DNA of 64,000 bases from Marsupella aquatica (GCA_973895155.1 OZ316893.1:25296001-25360000); one strand, 5' to 3'; counted from the first letter of the stretch, positions 30,631-44,427 are shown. The notes: a model not told the origin generated them from the sequence alone. Translations and numbers: made by a program.

Positions 30631-31336
30631 TTGATCCTCAATTTTCTGTTGAGGATTACTAGTTTGAATTCGCTCTCAAGGCGTGTCAGGTTGCCCACAT
30701 TTTTGCAGGAGAGGTGGGATCGTAGCATTTCGTTGACAGGAACGGTCCACTACCACACTCGTGAAGTGGATATAGTCTAATGATATTTTGGATCGTTTAC
30801 GAGATCTGAGGTGCTCGAGAGCAACTTGTGCTGGACAATCTTCGTTCAGTCTACGACAGTTTAAAGGTTTTCTTAGTCCCTGAGAGAACTTTGATTATTA
30901 ACAATTTTGTTCGAAAGATATGGAGGATGATTACTACCATAGCATTTCTGGGCTTTGAATTGCATCCCACATTGGGACCAAGAATAATAATAAAGGCCAC
31001 AAGAGTGGGTATTAACCCAAGTTCAGAATAGAAGTTCCACTTGTACTCTCTGACACCAGTTCTCATTCACTCACGAGAATCCAGTGTTACTGATGGATAC
31101 CGAAGCAATCACTTCTGTGTAGTATCCATTGAATTGGGGTGAATCTGGGCTACTCATTCTTAAAGTAATAGCCACAGATAAGAATTGACATCAGGTGAAT
31201 CTGGACAAGTGTCAATGACAAAGATTGTCTAAATCTCCCTGTTCCTCAGGGATTTCATTTCGACAGCGTGTTCTGGCCCTGACTGGATACAGTCAGTCAA
31301 GAAGACGGAGGAACTCAAAACCAACTAGTGTACTTT
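30631..31336. other. PGDH 3' region
   Basis: Expected 3' untranslated region and downstream sequence. An AATAAA at 30989-30994 is a possible polyadenylation signal. Nothing else is recognised. Confidence 0.45.
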
Positions 31337-31650
31337 CAGCTATTCCATCTTGACAACCGAGGATGCTTGCAAATTATGATTAAAGAAATCTCAGCGCTCT
31401 ATGCATGTTCGGTTCCAGTGATTCCATCATCACAAGCTTGGATGCTTCGAAATTTCAATTCTCGAATCTCAGCGCTATATGCTACTTGGTTCCAGTGATT
31501 CCACCATCACAAGCGAGGATGCTTGGAAATTTCAATTCTCGAGACTCAGCGATGTATGCCAATTAGGTTGCGGTGAATTCCACCATACCAGGACAGGATG
31601 CTTCGATATTTCAATGCTAGAAACCCAGTGCTATAGCGAGGAACACAAGG
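31337..31650. repeat. Four-unit tandem array, period about 78 bp
   Basis: GGATGCTT recurs at 31361, 31440, 31517 and 31596 (spacings 79, 77 and 79), with AAATTTCAATTCTCGA and TCAGCGCTATATGC-type phrases between. The first and last units are the most diverged. It lies about 0.7 kb beyond the PGDH stop. Confidence 0.88.
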
Positions 31651-32419
31651 GTAGGAAATCAATTCAATGAAATCTTTAACGGCAAAAACGGAATCAAAGT
31701 AAAAGTCTTTTGTGACTTACCCAAAAGGCTAGGGTGAATCTCTTGTTCGTGCCGGGCCTTCCATATATATATAGCAAGGAGTCCCGCCTTTGTCTGGAAT
31801 CAATGGTGGTAGAGATTTCAGATCCTGTATTTTGCTCCATTCTAGGAATGAAAGTGGCAAACTTCCAGAGACTGCTAAGTTGCTACAATTGCAAATTACC
31901 AGAGACGAGACGGATACAGTACAGCGTATCATACAAAATGCGGAATCGAGGAGTAGGTCGTGGAGCAAAGATTGGCATCAATTGGCCTCAACTGGCATCA
32001 ACTTTCAACCGTTCAGCGTGCCGTAATTCATCACGAATCATCCATAAAGCTCTGTTATTGGCTACATTTGGCTCCTGCTATTTCACACAGCAGGCAATCC
32101 ACACATTGAAAACCAACCACAGAATGTGGCTCCCCACACTCGAGACAACAACCCACACGCGTGAGGATTACCAACCTGGCCACAAGATGGCATTAAGCCA
32201 TTAACAAGTGGGTCTGGTATCGGGAGCCGCTTTGCTTTGTAATTGTTCACGATTTGATAAAAATCCTCATTACTAAACGCTTCGTCGCCATTATTGAGCC
32301 TAACATCTATTTCAGCAAATTAGCCTGGTCAGCTGTGCAAGCCAGCTCGTAGCTATTCAAGTAGAATCCCTAGTTTGATTTTATCACCTGTGAAACAACT
32401 CTTTTCTGGCGTCTCAAAA
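31651..32419. other. Gene-free stretch
   Basis: An ORF of 156 codons (31734-32204) has no recognisable domain; no other feature seen. Confidence 0.5.
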
Positions 32420-32775
32420 CTCAACCTTGAGCCCAGCTTATTTTTTAAGGTTTTTACTTTTTTGCCAGACTAACTCAACCTTGAGCCCAGCTTATTTCTT
32501 AAAACTTTTTACTTTTTTGCCAGAGTGGCCAATGTCCAGTGTGTGAAGGAGAAGATGCTCAAAATATGCTTTATCTGATTATTTTCCTGACCGTCACACC
32601 TCCCTAGATTTAAGGATGACCATTAGATTCTGGCTAATGGGACCTGTGATGGGACACTGGTTAATGAAACAGAAAAATACTAGTGATTTTTTGCCAAAAA
32701 TGGCAAAAACTTTTTGGGGAGGTGGAATTTGGCAAATTTTTGCCACTAAAAAAACAATGCTGCTTGGGCCTGGTT
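32420..32775 (+). repeat. Dispersed repeat family, copy 1
   Basis: Begins with a 54-bp tandem pair (CTCAACCTTGAGCCCAGC at 32420 and 32474). It then runs through CTCCCTAGATTTAAGGAT, CTAATGGG and TTTTGCCACTAAAAAAA. The same ordered phrases occur at 51369-51650 in the same orientation. No coding content is recognised. Confidence 0.75.
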
Positions 32776-35332
32776 GCAGGTTCACGGTTAGTCACTTTAC
32801 GGGAACAAGTTATGATTACAGAAAATGGGGAGGCAGCATTGACTTGCCCCCATGAGGCAGAGGTTGTGGCCTCACCTCAGTCTCAAAACATGTATCTATT
32901 TCCCTTCCCTCTTGGTAAGCTGCCACTGGCCCCAAATGTAGTCCCTATTGCCATGTGAGTCCAAATTCCTGGTGCCTTCAATTGTAGCTTTCTGGATTAT
33001 TCAATTTCCACATTTCAGGATTTGAGCCTAGACTTAATGAATATAGTTATTGGTTAATTGTTGAGCATGTGGACTTTCTTTGCTTGAAGACAATCCTGTT
33101 ATTGTTGAGTTCTGTTTGAGCCTTCTTTCTTCTTGTTCATAGCCTAATGCTCATGCTTTGGACATCACTAATTATTGAGGACATAAAGTAGTTCATTTCA
33201 TTTCCCACCCCCACAGTAATGGTACATTTCTTCCCCTGCCTGGCTAGAGTCACCGTCTAGAATCTTTCCTCTAGATCATAGGCCTTATACTAGCTTCTCT
33301 TTGCTATTATATTGTTAGATTATTGTACTTGTAACACTGTCTAGATTTGGCCATTAGCTGTTCACACTGTTGCAGTGATAGATCTTTCTCTCTTTGCTTT
33401 TCCTCTATCTAAGTTTTGGGGGTTGCATTGCCCTCTTCTTTTGAAATTGGTGCTGGTCATTTGTGAACCTCTTTTGCTATCCTTCCATTGGACTTTGTTT
33501 AGGGTCCCATTTAGGGTTAGTCTTAACTCTAACAAAAAATCCAGTGATGTGGATCTTTTGAATAAGTATTCTGAGCAGCAAACTATACAAATGACTTAAA
33601 CTATATTTCCTTTGGACAAGGTTGTAGTTTGCCGCAACATGTAATGTTTTTTTGGCACATTTAAAGAATTAGTTTTCTACAAGTTTTAAATAGTACATTG
33701 CCACTAAAGATGGTGGAATTTATAATGCTGCCAATGTTTTTATTGTATTTAAAAATGTGTCATTTTTTTGATACTGCTCCCCTTGTTACGTTGGTGAACT
33801 TGTCCTCCTTTTGTGACACATTTGTAAATAAACAAAAAAATGTGACAATATTGTCAATTAGAATATCTTTAGTGGCCAAGTACTTAAAAGTTATATTTTT
33901 TAAATACTAAGACCCAGGCAAGTTTCATCTGGAGCCAACCCCAACCCACTGCCCCACCCAATTAAGTCAGTGAAGATCCCGAGCATTGAATGTCAAGGAG
34001 CATCCTCAGCATATCTCCCTGAGCAACCTCAAATCCATTACAGAACAAGGCTTTAAACCACAGACTTGGAATATAAAATCAGGTAAGGTAAAGTATTGAT
34101 AGAATCTTGGGACAACCTTCACATTGGAGAAATAAATCTATAGGAGAGCCTCTTCTGTCATCCATCATTTCAAGAGGACTTTTCAACTTGTACTGCTAAC
34201 CAAAAGACTAGATCTCTCCTTTTCTAGGAGAAAAACAGTTTTATGGCAAGACGCCTACAGTAGATCTCTCTTTTATCTTTGGCTGGAAATGGACAGACAG
34301 ATCCACCCATCAGTAGACGATCATCAGAGTGGAGCATAGATTCTCTTTTCTCAGGACACATAATATGACATTTCTAGTTGATGATTATATAAATCTGATT
34401 GATATATTGGATGCAACGTACTGGCTTTTCAGGTTATGATTGGGAAAAAGGAAGTTCTCAATCCCTTCAAAGGCTCAAAAATGACTAGAAGAAAATTGCC
34501 ATGTAGGGGAATTGCATGGCACGTTTGTATGCGAAAATCTTGGTCTCGACTTTAGCAAAACCTTAGATTTGATTGGATCATCATAATATGTGTCCATTGG
34601 AGGAGACACGGACAGACTGGGATCCTCATCAAACTCCCACTTCACCTTAATGAAACAAAAATTAACTACAGTACTCTACATCTTCTGTTTTATCCATTTT
34701 CACTAGGTATTCCTTCCCATATTGTAATATGACAAAATTATCCGCCCACTGGGTAGACTTAGGTGGGAGACCCCACCTAATACCTTAGTAGACTATAGTG
34801 ATGGGCTATGCACGAAACCAAACAAAAACACTACGACGTAGTAGGAAGAACCCATTTCTTATAGTCAGAAAGACAAAATGTTGTCCTTTTCTATTAAAAC
34901 CAGGAAAACAAAATTGGGAAAGAGCTTTTCTCCCATGGATACCACTATACCAGCTCTCAAGGCCTGCTGTAAAAATGCACTCGTCTTGTTTATCATAGTC
35001 TCAATCATGAGGATTGGTTGCTTTTGATTGAAAGCCAACCAAGCTAATGCTGTCGTCTCGTGCTCATGATGCCAAAGCTAATGATTCTATACTATATATT
35101 GTATCTACTCCCTTGCTGGAGAAGGTCTACTTCTAGTCTGCACCTTTTTTCCAACTCATGTCATGATTGGATTCTCCAGCAAGATTGCTGGCTACCATTA
35201 CTCTAATTATCCTATGTAGAAGATACTTGTGTGCTTCATTGTAGCATTGTCAGTGGATGAGACCACCTCTGACCTCTACCACCTGGTCTACCTTTCAACC
35301 ACGTCCCTGACCGAAGAGGTATGTAGCTGTTT
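32776..35332. other. Gene-free stretch
   Basis: No gene, RNA or clear mobile element recognised. Confidence 0.55.
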
Positions 35333-35473
35333 GGTTTTCTCTTTGAATATTAAGTTCCTTTGCCCCTAATTAACTATATGGTTTTCTCTTTGAATATTAA
35401 GTTCCTTTGCCCATAATTAACTACATGGTTTCTCTTTGGCTATTTGGTTCCTTGGGCAATTTAGTTCCTTGCC
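35333..35473. repeat. Three-unit tandem array, period 47 bp
   Basis: Units start GGTTTTCTCTTTGAATATTA at 35333 and 35380, with a more diverged unit at 35427. Confidence 0.85.
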
Positions 35474-37774
35474 CAATATTTAGCTATTTGGTTTATCTTT
35501 GGCTATTTAGTTGCTGTAGTGGGGAACTCTTGTGCTTTTTGGCTCTTTGGTTTGACTGAGGTTCTCTAATTAATATATATTACAGCTAAAGAACAAAAAA
35601 TGCCACAGCTGAGAAATTGAAGAAATTGAAGCTCAGATGGACCGCCATGTTAGAGAGAGTGTTGACATAATTTATCCGAACTCATCCATGTGAGTTTTGG
35701 GCTTACAACTTGATGATTATAAGTCTTCAATAAAATTTTAAAATTTCACCTGCAAGGTGACTAGAGAAGGAGGAGACTCAAAAAAACACAAACCATAAGA
35801 TTTCATATTAACACAATGAAAATTAATTTAATAGAATTTACCCCTCCTCCTTCCATGATGAATAATTCAACCAAAATGGTAAAACATTCACTATCACTTT
35901 GATGAAAGTGTTATTGACCTACTCCTCTAGCATATCCTCAAAACTAAAGATATTTGAATTTATAAATAGTACAATTAAACTTAAGTTTTGAGAAATATGA
36001 TCCATGGGGGTTTCAAAAGACCAAAACTGTGACACAGCTGACAAGATCACAAAGAGTAGAAAAAAACGAAAAACCAAAGAAGGCAAGAATGAGCAAAAAA
36101 TGCCTGAGAGTCTCCTATTAAAAGAATTGAAGTGGAATCTTTCATGGCCAAAAAAAAAAAACCTCACTCTCACAAAACCCAACGAACAGAAATAGCTCAA
36201 TTCTGATTTGAGCTAAGTCTTCGAGGAGAGCATCTCCCAAGTGGCTGACATGAGAGAATTTTCTCATCCCATCTCTGCAACAGGACATGTCGGACTAATT
36301 TAAGGCGAGGCTTTGGAAGCTTTGAACGTCGACAACGAAACAGGAGAAGCATCAATCTTCAAGCACGAATCCTTCTTCTTCAAACTGGCTGATGAATAGA
36401 ACATTCAACTGAGGAGATAAGTTATGACGTTCGTGATTCGCCTGCCGTTGCAGTCTGGAGCCACACCCATCTTCAACGCGATCCTGGCAAGCCAAGAGAC
36501 GCCATTGCTGTACCAATTTAAGGAGTTCGTTAGGTTCCTACCGAATATAAGCTTCCAGGATAAACGGATCGATTTACACTGTGCTCAAAATCCCGACAGA
36601 TTGTTTGGCACTGCTCTCCTGATATGAGCATCATTCTGCAGTTGCTGTGCTGATAAATAAATTTCGCCAAGGGGCGGAGCTGCCATCGACATCATGGTCG
36701 ACTAGCTTGCGATGCTTCCCGAAACGGCAGGCGGCGCTGGCCAATTTGTTCCTGAAGATGAGCAGCTGACGGCTCTCGCCATCCTTGTCCAAACGTTCCA
36801 CGGTTCCAGCATAATTATCAATGAGTTTGATTGGCACATGCTTTCTCTCATTACGCGCGCACCGAAACAGTGGCCTGCTCTGTCTCCGTCAATGGCGTCC
36901 ACTTAATTAAGTACAATCAGTAACTTACTGTACTCCAGAATGAAAGCCTTTTTTCTCGAACGAGTTTGAAAAGCTGTAACGCATTAACATTTTGGCGGAT
37001 TGAAGAGCCCGTGGAATGCCACATCGCCATCCTCGGTCTCACTCCCAAACTTGGACCGACTGCGGGAGTTGTCCATCATCAGAGGGATATTATTTCTAGC
37101 GAGGCACATTTGACTTTCACTCTAGCACAATCCCCGGGCTCTCCGTTTGGACGTGTTCTTTCAATTCTTCTCGCGATTACTCGTCGCTCGTTTGGTCCCC
37201 CGCCAGATGTGGGGGCGTGCATGTGGCAGTGCTTCAAGAGCCGCACTGTCATTGTTTCCTCGCCTCCGCTTCATAGCTGCTCCCACTGACTGCTCAAGGA
37301 AGATACTCCGCAATGCGCTGCAGCTTTCATTCTTCGAGCGAGAGAATGATAATCTATCTACACACGATCGACGTCGACAGAAGTCGGACGCACTGGACGA
37401 GGATAACGAGAATAGAACTGCGTGCCCAAAATGGAGGGCCCACAGCTTAGCCCCACTGACTTCCAGTCCAACCTAACTGATTGCAATATTTTGTCGCAGG
37501 TTTCATTAAAGTACCAAATGTTTGACAAAGAGAATGTTGGAAAACAACTCGACACCTGAAGACATTGTTTCGTCTGAGTGGAAGACTTTTGAACGTTTAA
37601 AACACCTTTTGAACAGTCGGATGCGCATGTTAACATCTGTGATTCCAGGCGGACCCACATCATGTTGTTTACCGAATTGCGGCTTCGAAATGGGGTTGCG
37701 AGGAACGAGAAGTGGGATCGATGTTAGGTTACGTGCAAAGCCTCGAGCACCCATGCTGAATACGGAACAGCAAG
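35474..37774. other. Gene-free stretch
   Basis: Short ORFs on both strands near 36.4-37.7 kb lack recognisable domains. GC content is higher from about 36.7 kb. Confidence 0.5.
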
Positions 37775-37890
37775 AAGCTTAGAAGTCAAGATGACCAGAG
37801 CTGTGGGGCTCAGGATGCACATCATCACACGAAACGACACAAGCTTCTAGTAGTCAAGGTGACCAGACTGTGGGGAACAGGATGTCATCG
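37775..37890. repeat. 68-bp direct repeat pair
   Basis: AGTCAAGRTGACCAGA phrases at 37784 and 37852, both preceded by AAGCTT and followed by CTGTGGGG and CAGGATG. Confidence 0.75.
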
Positions 37891-38209
37891 CGCGTGCCCC
37901 GTAGCTTGATCGGTAGAATAGCTTGATCGGTAGAATAGTTGAACATCCTACTCCAAAAGATAGAGTGCGAATGCGGTCTTGGGGTTTGCTGCGAGCTTAG
38001 CAGACAACATTTCAACTCTCGTACGTGTCCACGTCCACGTCCGCGTCCCGGAGAGTCTGTCCTCGGAAATCTTCACGCCTGCCAGATTGGGCCATCGATG
38101 TCGGGAAGTTGGGGACTCGCACTGTGCAGGAATGGCATTTTCAATTGACCTTCCCGAGTACTGATGTTATAAATGTGGAGCATTTCCAGACTCATAGGAA
38201 ACTGTAGAC

Positions 38210-38335
38210 TGACTGACAGGCTCACCGGCCTGTCCTCCGGAAATCTGCAGGACTGCTGTGTGGGTCATGGATATTCTCAACATGAAACTGGTGACAGTCT
38301 TACCGGCCTGTTCTCCGGGACCTTGCAGCAATGGA
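38210..38335. repeat. 78-bp direct repeat pair
   Basis: ACCGGCCTGTYCTCCGG occurs at 38224 and 38302, followed by CTTGCAG/CTGCAGGA-like endings. Confidence 0.7.
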
Positions 38336-41187
38336 GCCTGCTGTATGGATAGATCCTTCAGAAGATTTGTTAAATGCGAGTAAATCGCTTAAGGAGAAGA
38401 CGAGGAAGCTCGCCTGCTCGAGGCTGCTGCTGCTGGAGTGCTGGACTCTGGAATACAGTCCTGTACGTGCACACACTCGACGTTTCCAATTGAGGGATCA
38501 GAAACATCATCAAGGCATCGGCGAGCTCGTGCTGCTGTGTTTTTGTAGGTGTCTACAGGGACGGAAATGAGACAGGAAATGAGTGTGTCGCAGGACCGGC
38601 CTACGAGGCCTACTACGACCACTTCAGACGCTCATGAAGTCATGATCATTCTCCACGGCTGGCTGGCTTCAATGCACTTTGAACGGTGGGAAGACTTGCC
38701 AGTAATGGTACGAGTGACAGAATCGCACGGGCTTTGCCGTGATATATAGGTAGCCAGCAGAGATTCAAAGCTGAGATTCAAACTAATCAGGTACATTGGT
38801 GGAACAGTAAGTTCAGAATTCAGACGGATGGGTTGGCAAGATGATAGCTTTCAAGTGTATCCATATCCAAGGGGACAAGTCACGTCCACCGTACCGCAGG
38901 ATCAGAGACCTCACTACTACATCTCCAACATTTGCCAATCACTGCCAATCAGTCCGATTGCGCCTGGCTGGCTAGTATTTGACCTGCAGCTTCACATTTG
39001 ACGGAGACGCATCCGAAGAACACAGTCTACGGCCCTGGAGGACCTAGCTTCCATCCTCTTGTCTCCTACTGAAAGCTTGCCAGAGACGCGATCTAATCAT
39101 AAATCATGAGGATCTTGTCACTGTTCAAGGACGTAAAATGAGAACGCATGCATGGACTGAAGAGCACACAAAAAATTAATCACAAGGAAAAGATTCATCG
39201 ACCGTGAAATCAGGGAAGAAAGCCCCGACGATAAGGAAGCAACAAAAAGGGTAAAGAATGTGCAACGCCATGAATAAAGGAGCACACAAAAGGCAGCGGA
39301 TAAATGAATGCGGACATGAGATCTCGAAGTCCGACAAGAAGAGCGACGAGAACGGACAACAACGAATCACTGTAATGAAAAAGGCGGAGGATCCTACTCC
39401 TCGAAGAACGGCAAACAAAGTGTGGCCTAAGAAATATAATCCGCGTTTCTGAATTAAATGGTTGAACGGCAAGCGTCTCAAATTCCAAAGTAAGGCGTAC
39501 GCTTGCCATCGGAGATACAAGTCCTCCACAAGGAATACAATTTGGAGTCGGACTGCTACAGTTACTATATGTCTAGTGAACACTTGAATATTACAAGTTC
39601 GAATTCTTCTCCGCAAGATCCATGGCCATGAGGAGCCACTACCAAAATGCTCCTCAAGGCAAGTGCCACATACTTGCACGTATAACAACAATACGTTGCA
39701 TCTATCACTTCTATCGGCTTCTCGCCGAGACGAGCTATAGTAGCTAACCAAAAAAGCATCATGGGGAGAAACACTAGCTAGGCAGGCATGCCTTCGTCGA
39801 TCTGGTCTGGATGAGAGCTAGTTGGTAAAACAATGTGAGGCCAATTCCTTTCTGCGAATTGACAAGCCCTGATTGCTGCTACTACTCGCTTCTCTGAAAC
39901 CTCCACCCACCAACAGCGATGCCACTGATCGAGAGAAGTTGGCAAACAAAATTCCGCACATCTTGTTGTCGTCGTTACATCTCAGAGAGGTCCAAAGAGG
40001 AACGCTTCCATCCTCGATCACAGTCAGGCAGACTTAACCAGAAAGATCGTTGACGAAGACAAGTCTATACAAATGTGGGTTTCCAAATGGTATTTGATAA
40101 CATCAGAGTAATAGTACATGACCAGAGTGAAATCGTCCGACCGCATTGACGAAGGTAGTGTACAAACATTGGGCCCTTGAGATGGAAGCCACTCAAAGGA
40201 TTTTATTGACTGAAAGCTTGCCCCATTCCCCCTCCCCCACCATTCCCCTTCCGGATCTTTTCTGAGATATGCTTGGCTTCAAGGAGAAGGGGTCCTGGAG
40301 GACGGGCAACCTGCGTGGGCCCACGAGGAACAGGGAGGGAGGCCATGATACTCAATCATCATCATCCCGATCCTGCAGGCCCAACATGGTGGAATAACGG
40401 TTGCCAATTAGCAACGCCTTCACAAGCTTGGCTGCGGTGCGATGCGATGCGATGCGATTTACTACCAACTTCTCTCAGTGCACCGTCTCATCGTCCACTC
40501 CTCTCATCTCAACTTCGCTTCAGTCCGGATCCAGCAAGAGCTCCTATACTTACGCACACTCACTCGGCCAGCACCTCCCCTCTCCTCTCTGCAACACATT
40601 AATGGTACGTATTATATCAATAACTTGGACCGGAAAGAAATTACAGAGAAGAAGATATGAAGAAACCACTTCTGATATGGAAGACAACAATTTCTATAGT
40701 ATACTGCTTCTCGCGCTGCAGGCAAGGCAAGGAACTGTCGAGCAACCCTAACTCTCGATATACATTAGTAACAAGCCAGCTGCAAGGCGAATTTTCGTCT
40801 GTGACCACACTAGAGCTTTCGTGTGGCGCCTCACTAGAGGCTCTTTAATAAGTGGCTGACGGAAGGGAACTGATTTTTTTGTAATTTGGTCCAAGAAATC
40901 ACTGCCCAGACTAGCTCAGACAGAAGTGGGTTGTCGAAATGGATGACCAGCGAATCGAATTGACCGATTGGGAATATGTGGATGCAGCCACAGATAGTAG
41001 TTGGGGACTGCTAGAGATGAGAATGACAACGAGAACTAAACTTGTAGAACGTGCGAGGAGAAGACCACAATTAAGAGAGAGACGTCTCAGTATCGGGGAC
41101 GGATAAGCAAATTGAAGTCAAGTGGCTGAAAGAGGGAGAGGACGACAAGGACAGCACAGTTCACTCTTCTTTAGATATTTGATGTTT
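38336..41187. other. Gene-free stretch, GRF downstream region
   Basis: No coding sequence is recognised. A (GCGAT)n microsatellite of four units is at about 40437-40456. The part nearest 41187 should hold the GRF 3' untranslated region; I found no convincing polyadenylation signal. Confidence 0.5.
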
Positions 41188-44100
41188 CTAGCTCACAGGG
41201 AGCGCCCCCCCAGTAATACTCTCAGACTTAGTAGTGCGCGGGCTGGAGCCACTACTGCTGGAATCAGAGAAGGAGCCAAAGTTCGCTTTCTGTAGGACGC
41301 CGGTGGGTGATGCCATGCGTGGGCTGTCCCTCGGGCTGCTGTCCCATCCATCACAAAGCAAATTGAGGCCTGAGCTCTTGCACCCGCCAGCACGGGGAGT
41401 GCTCGATTGCAGTACTTCTGCTAACGGCCCACCTACCGGATTTTCCCAAGCGATGGGAATCCAAGTGGTCTGCCTGTGCCGATCCTCAGCAGAATTCATT
41501 CCCAAACCCATACCCACACCGAGCCCCATGTGCGTGGGATCAGCAGATCCGAGATGGTCCTCATCTCCCGCCCTGGACATAGAGAGCTTCAAGGGTGAGA
41601 GAGATAACTTGCCTCGGGAAGGACTGGCATTTGAGTTTGGGAAGTCGGAAGATGTCACAGGAATGGAGATGGAGAGCTGGGTAGTCGACGCATTGTTGCT
41701 TCGGTTAGGCCTCTCCTCCTCGACGTCCGACCATGCAAGAGCTGTTGGATCCCTCGACCTCGGCCAGTCATCAAAAAAATGGCGCAGAGGTTGTCCTTCC
41801 GGCTCTCGAACTACGCTGACGCCCTCCACCGCGCCATATCCGTTACTCAGAAACGAATGTTGCTGTTGTTGAGCCACGGAAATGTTCACTTGATTATTCT
41901 CAGGCATCAGCCCGAAGTCTTGCCCAAGCAGCGACCGCATCTGCGGCGATGAGTAGTGCAGCAACGAATTGTTGTTACCGCCTGCCTGCTGAGACTTCGG
42001 CTGGGGTGCTGGAGGCACCTTCGCACTCAATGCTTGCCACGAGTGGTTCACCGATGACAACCTGGAGAGGTTGCTCATCGACGGTGACTCTTGCCCGCCC
42101 AACCCTCTCGCACTGCCTGACGTCTCCGAGAAAAGTAGCTGCTCCGGTCCCATGCCCATCTCGGACTTGGTGCTGTTGTTACTCATTCCATTCATGTACC
42201 TGCCAAGTAATAACAACCCATGCCAAAGAAAAACCACCTTAGATTTTCTCCCAATGAATGCTCTCTAAACTTCTCTCGAGCTCCTTGCAATCTATCTACT
42301 TCACATAACGAATTCATCAATGATGGATTCTTCATGAATGAGAAAATCCCAAGCTCCATAAAGGAAAATTCCGTACATCATCCGCGAAACTTTGGTACAT
42401 ACCGGAAGTCTTTATTAGCAATTGCCGAGGCACCGGGGGGTGATTGGAGGGGCAGTTGGAAGGAACCAGACGAGTTGGAACCTCCAGGAGAGCCTATCGA
42501 TATCCCTCCCGAGCTATTGTTGGAATGTGCGTTCCCAAAGCTTTTAATCCCCAGCTGCTGCTGCGAGTTTGCAGACAAAGTAGGCGAGAGACTATGGGTG
42601 AGACTGGAACCACCACCACCGCCACCTGAGCTAGGCAAAGGCCCTCCTCGTGGAGTCACGCTAGAGGAGTTAGCGGGTGAGGAGGCTGCCGTAGCAGCAG
42701 GAGACGTAGTGGTTGATTGCCCGTCTGTGGGTTTTCTGGAGCGGTGGCGCCCCCTGTGCATGTGCCGCTCGCAGTACTTCTGATCCGGAACAACGTCGCG
42801 GGAGCACCGCCACTTCTTCCCATCTGTTCGTCGACATCTTCCGGGCTCCGGATCTGCGTTGCTCGCAACGCCCAGGTGGAAGGTGCCCCATTGCACTACA
42901 ACAAGTACACGAGATAATTGATCAGCACAACTAAACGCCACTCTTCTAGTTGCTCCCGACATTCCAAGAAGTGGTCTGGAACCAGAAACCACAGCTCCCC
43001 GGCACAACCGTAGACGCACACTTTCCTAGACGTACCGAGTAGGCGCACAAAACTTGCAGAGAATTTGCTGCATCGATGGTGTCTCGAGGGGAACCGAGAA
43101 CGGTTGAGAGACTTACAGTTGTTGACATGATGGGAAGCTGACAACCCGCTCAATGCCGCAACGCTCTTGCGGATAGGATTTAAAAGATCGGGGGGTACAT
43201 TCACCCCCGCCATCATGTACTTGAAGATGAGTGCTTGGTGCTCGAGCTCGGCCCACTGACCGGACGTGAACGGTGCCCGAGCTCCAGCAATATTCTGCAT
43301 ACTCATGTGGCCCACTCCCTCTCTCCCCATCGACAGAGGGGATCCTGTCGGGCATCCATACGAAATGGCGAGTGAGAATAAGTCCGATAAGTTTCACGTT
43401 CTGTTACCCAGTTTTGTACACGACACATCCCATTCGATTTAAAGCCCAAGACCATAGCTCACTACCAATCTGCCTGCTTACTACGTGCTCGAAGCAAACA
43501 TCAGCTAACCAGATGCAAAAATCAGCTCACAGAAGAACAATCTACCCGGGCTTCGGGACAACCTTTATCGTATGAATTGTAAGGAGTGCAAAGAAGAGCG
43601 TGTGTTAATCACAGACTACCATACACAGAGACTCGACATGTAAGCCAATTGAGAAGTAAAGCATTGACGAGACCAAATGAAACTCAGAAGCATCGACTGC
43701 TGTAACAAAAGGCCTAGCTAAGCCTTCGCCACAATTCCAAGCCAAGTATCAAGAGAGGAGGATTGCGCAGGGAAGAAATTGGTACTAGGATGGTACTAGA
43801 GGAGTGGAACCCATGTATGTGGCCAGCATGTTCATGTTGAGCTTACACAGTGAACGGTGTTTACTCAGACTGACCTGCAGGCTTGTAGTGATAAGTCTGA
43901 TGATGATAAGACAGCGGCGATCGTCCTTGCTGAGATCCGGGATAGGCGCCAGAGACAACAGAATCTGAGCGCATAAGCTGGCGAGAGTCTGAGACCACCG
44001 TGGCATCACTTCCAAGCAAGCCACCATCCGAAGCACATGAGTTAGTCGGAGAACACCCAAGACGCCCATCGGACACCACGGAGTTGCTTCGCACTAAAGA

Positions 44101-44427
44101 GGCTCCTGGGCTTCCGGTGCTCATGTGCATTTTAAGATCGGCTTGCCGACAAGAGAATGAATCCGTCCTCGCGAGTTTGAGAGGGCCCCTACGGTCGTCT
44201 CTCCCATCCAAGTCCATCTCTGATCGGCACTGCTTAAGGGGGTTCAGGCCAGGCGACATTGAGCCAACCGATGTCGGAGGCATGTTGTGGTGCCCGGGCA
44301 TTCTCCCACCGCGGTGATGGTTGTCAGTCAGGTCAGATGTTAAAGACGACAACGATCGCTCACTGTATCCTAGGGCACTGCTCGATAACCCAGCTGTCGC
44401 AGCTGCGGAGCTGTGTGAGAAGTCCAT
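41188..44427 (-). CDS. GRF: GROWTH-REGULATING FACTOR transcription factor (QLQ + WRC), four exons
   Basis: The minus-strand exons are 44427-43875, 43344-43117, 42895-42403 and 42199-41188, joining to 761 aa with consistent phases and GT-AG introns. GRF proteins are nuclear regulators of cell proliferation that bind DNA through WRC and the coactivator GIF through QLQ. Exon 2 gives QLQ ([20 protein letters not shown]). Exon 3 gives WRC ([18 protein letters not shown] ... [15 protein letters not shown]) with the C3H zinc residues. Exon 4 carries an FFD-type motif ([10 protein letters not shown]) and a TQL-type motif (TTQLSISIP). The 184-residue first exon is long and serine-rich, with repeats of an RSxSVVS phrase. 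The length is large compared with most angiosperm GRFs. The start is the first ATG of a long open exon; an additional upstream noncoding exon is possible. Confidence 0.94.
42725..42744 (-). promoter_or_regulatory. Position of the GRF miR396 site, degenerate here
   Basis: In many GRFs the codons for RSRKP at the end of WRC form the miR396 target. Here the minus strand reads CCGCTCCAGAAAACCCACAG. It keeps the AGAAA core but has many mismatches to the usual site as I remember it. I would not predict regulation by canonical miR396. Confidence 0.45.

Noticed and set aside
37900-37985. tRNA-like sequence (TAGCTTGATCGGTAGAA resembles a D-arm)
   Set aside because: The phrase is a 17-bp tandem duplication; no B box, anticodon arm or acceptor stem can be formed.
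41234-41872. 212-codon plus-strand ORF over GRF exon 4
   Set aside because: Antisense shadow of a clear GRF exon.
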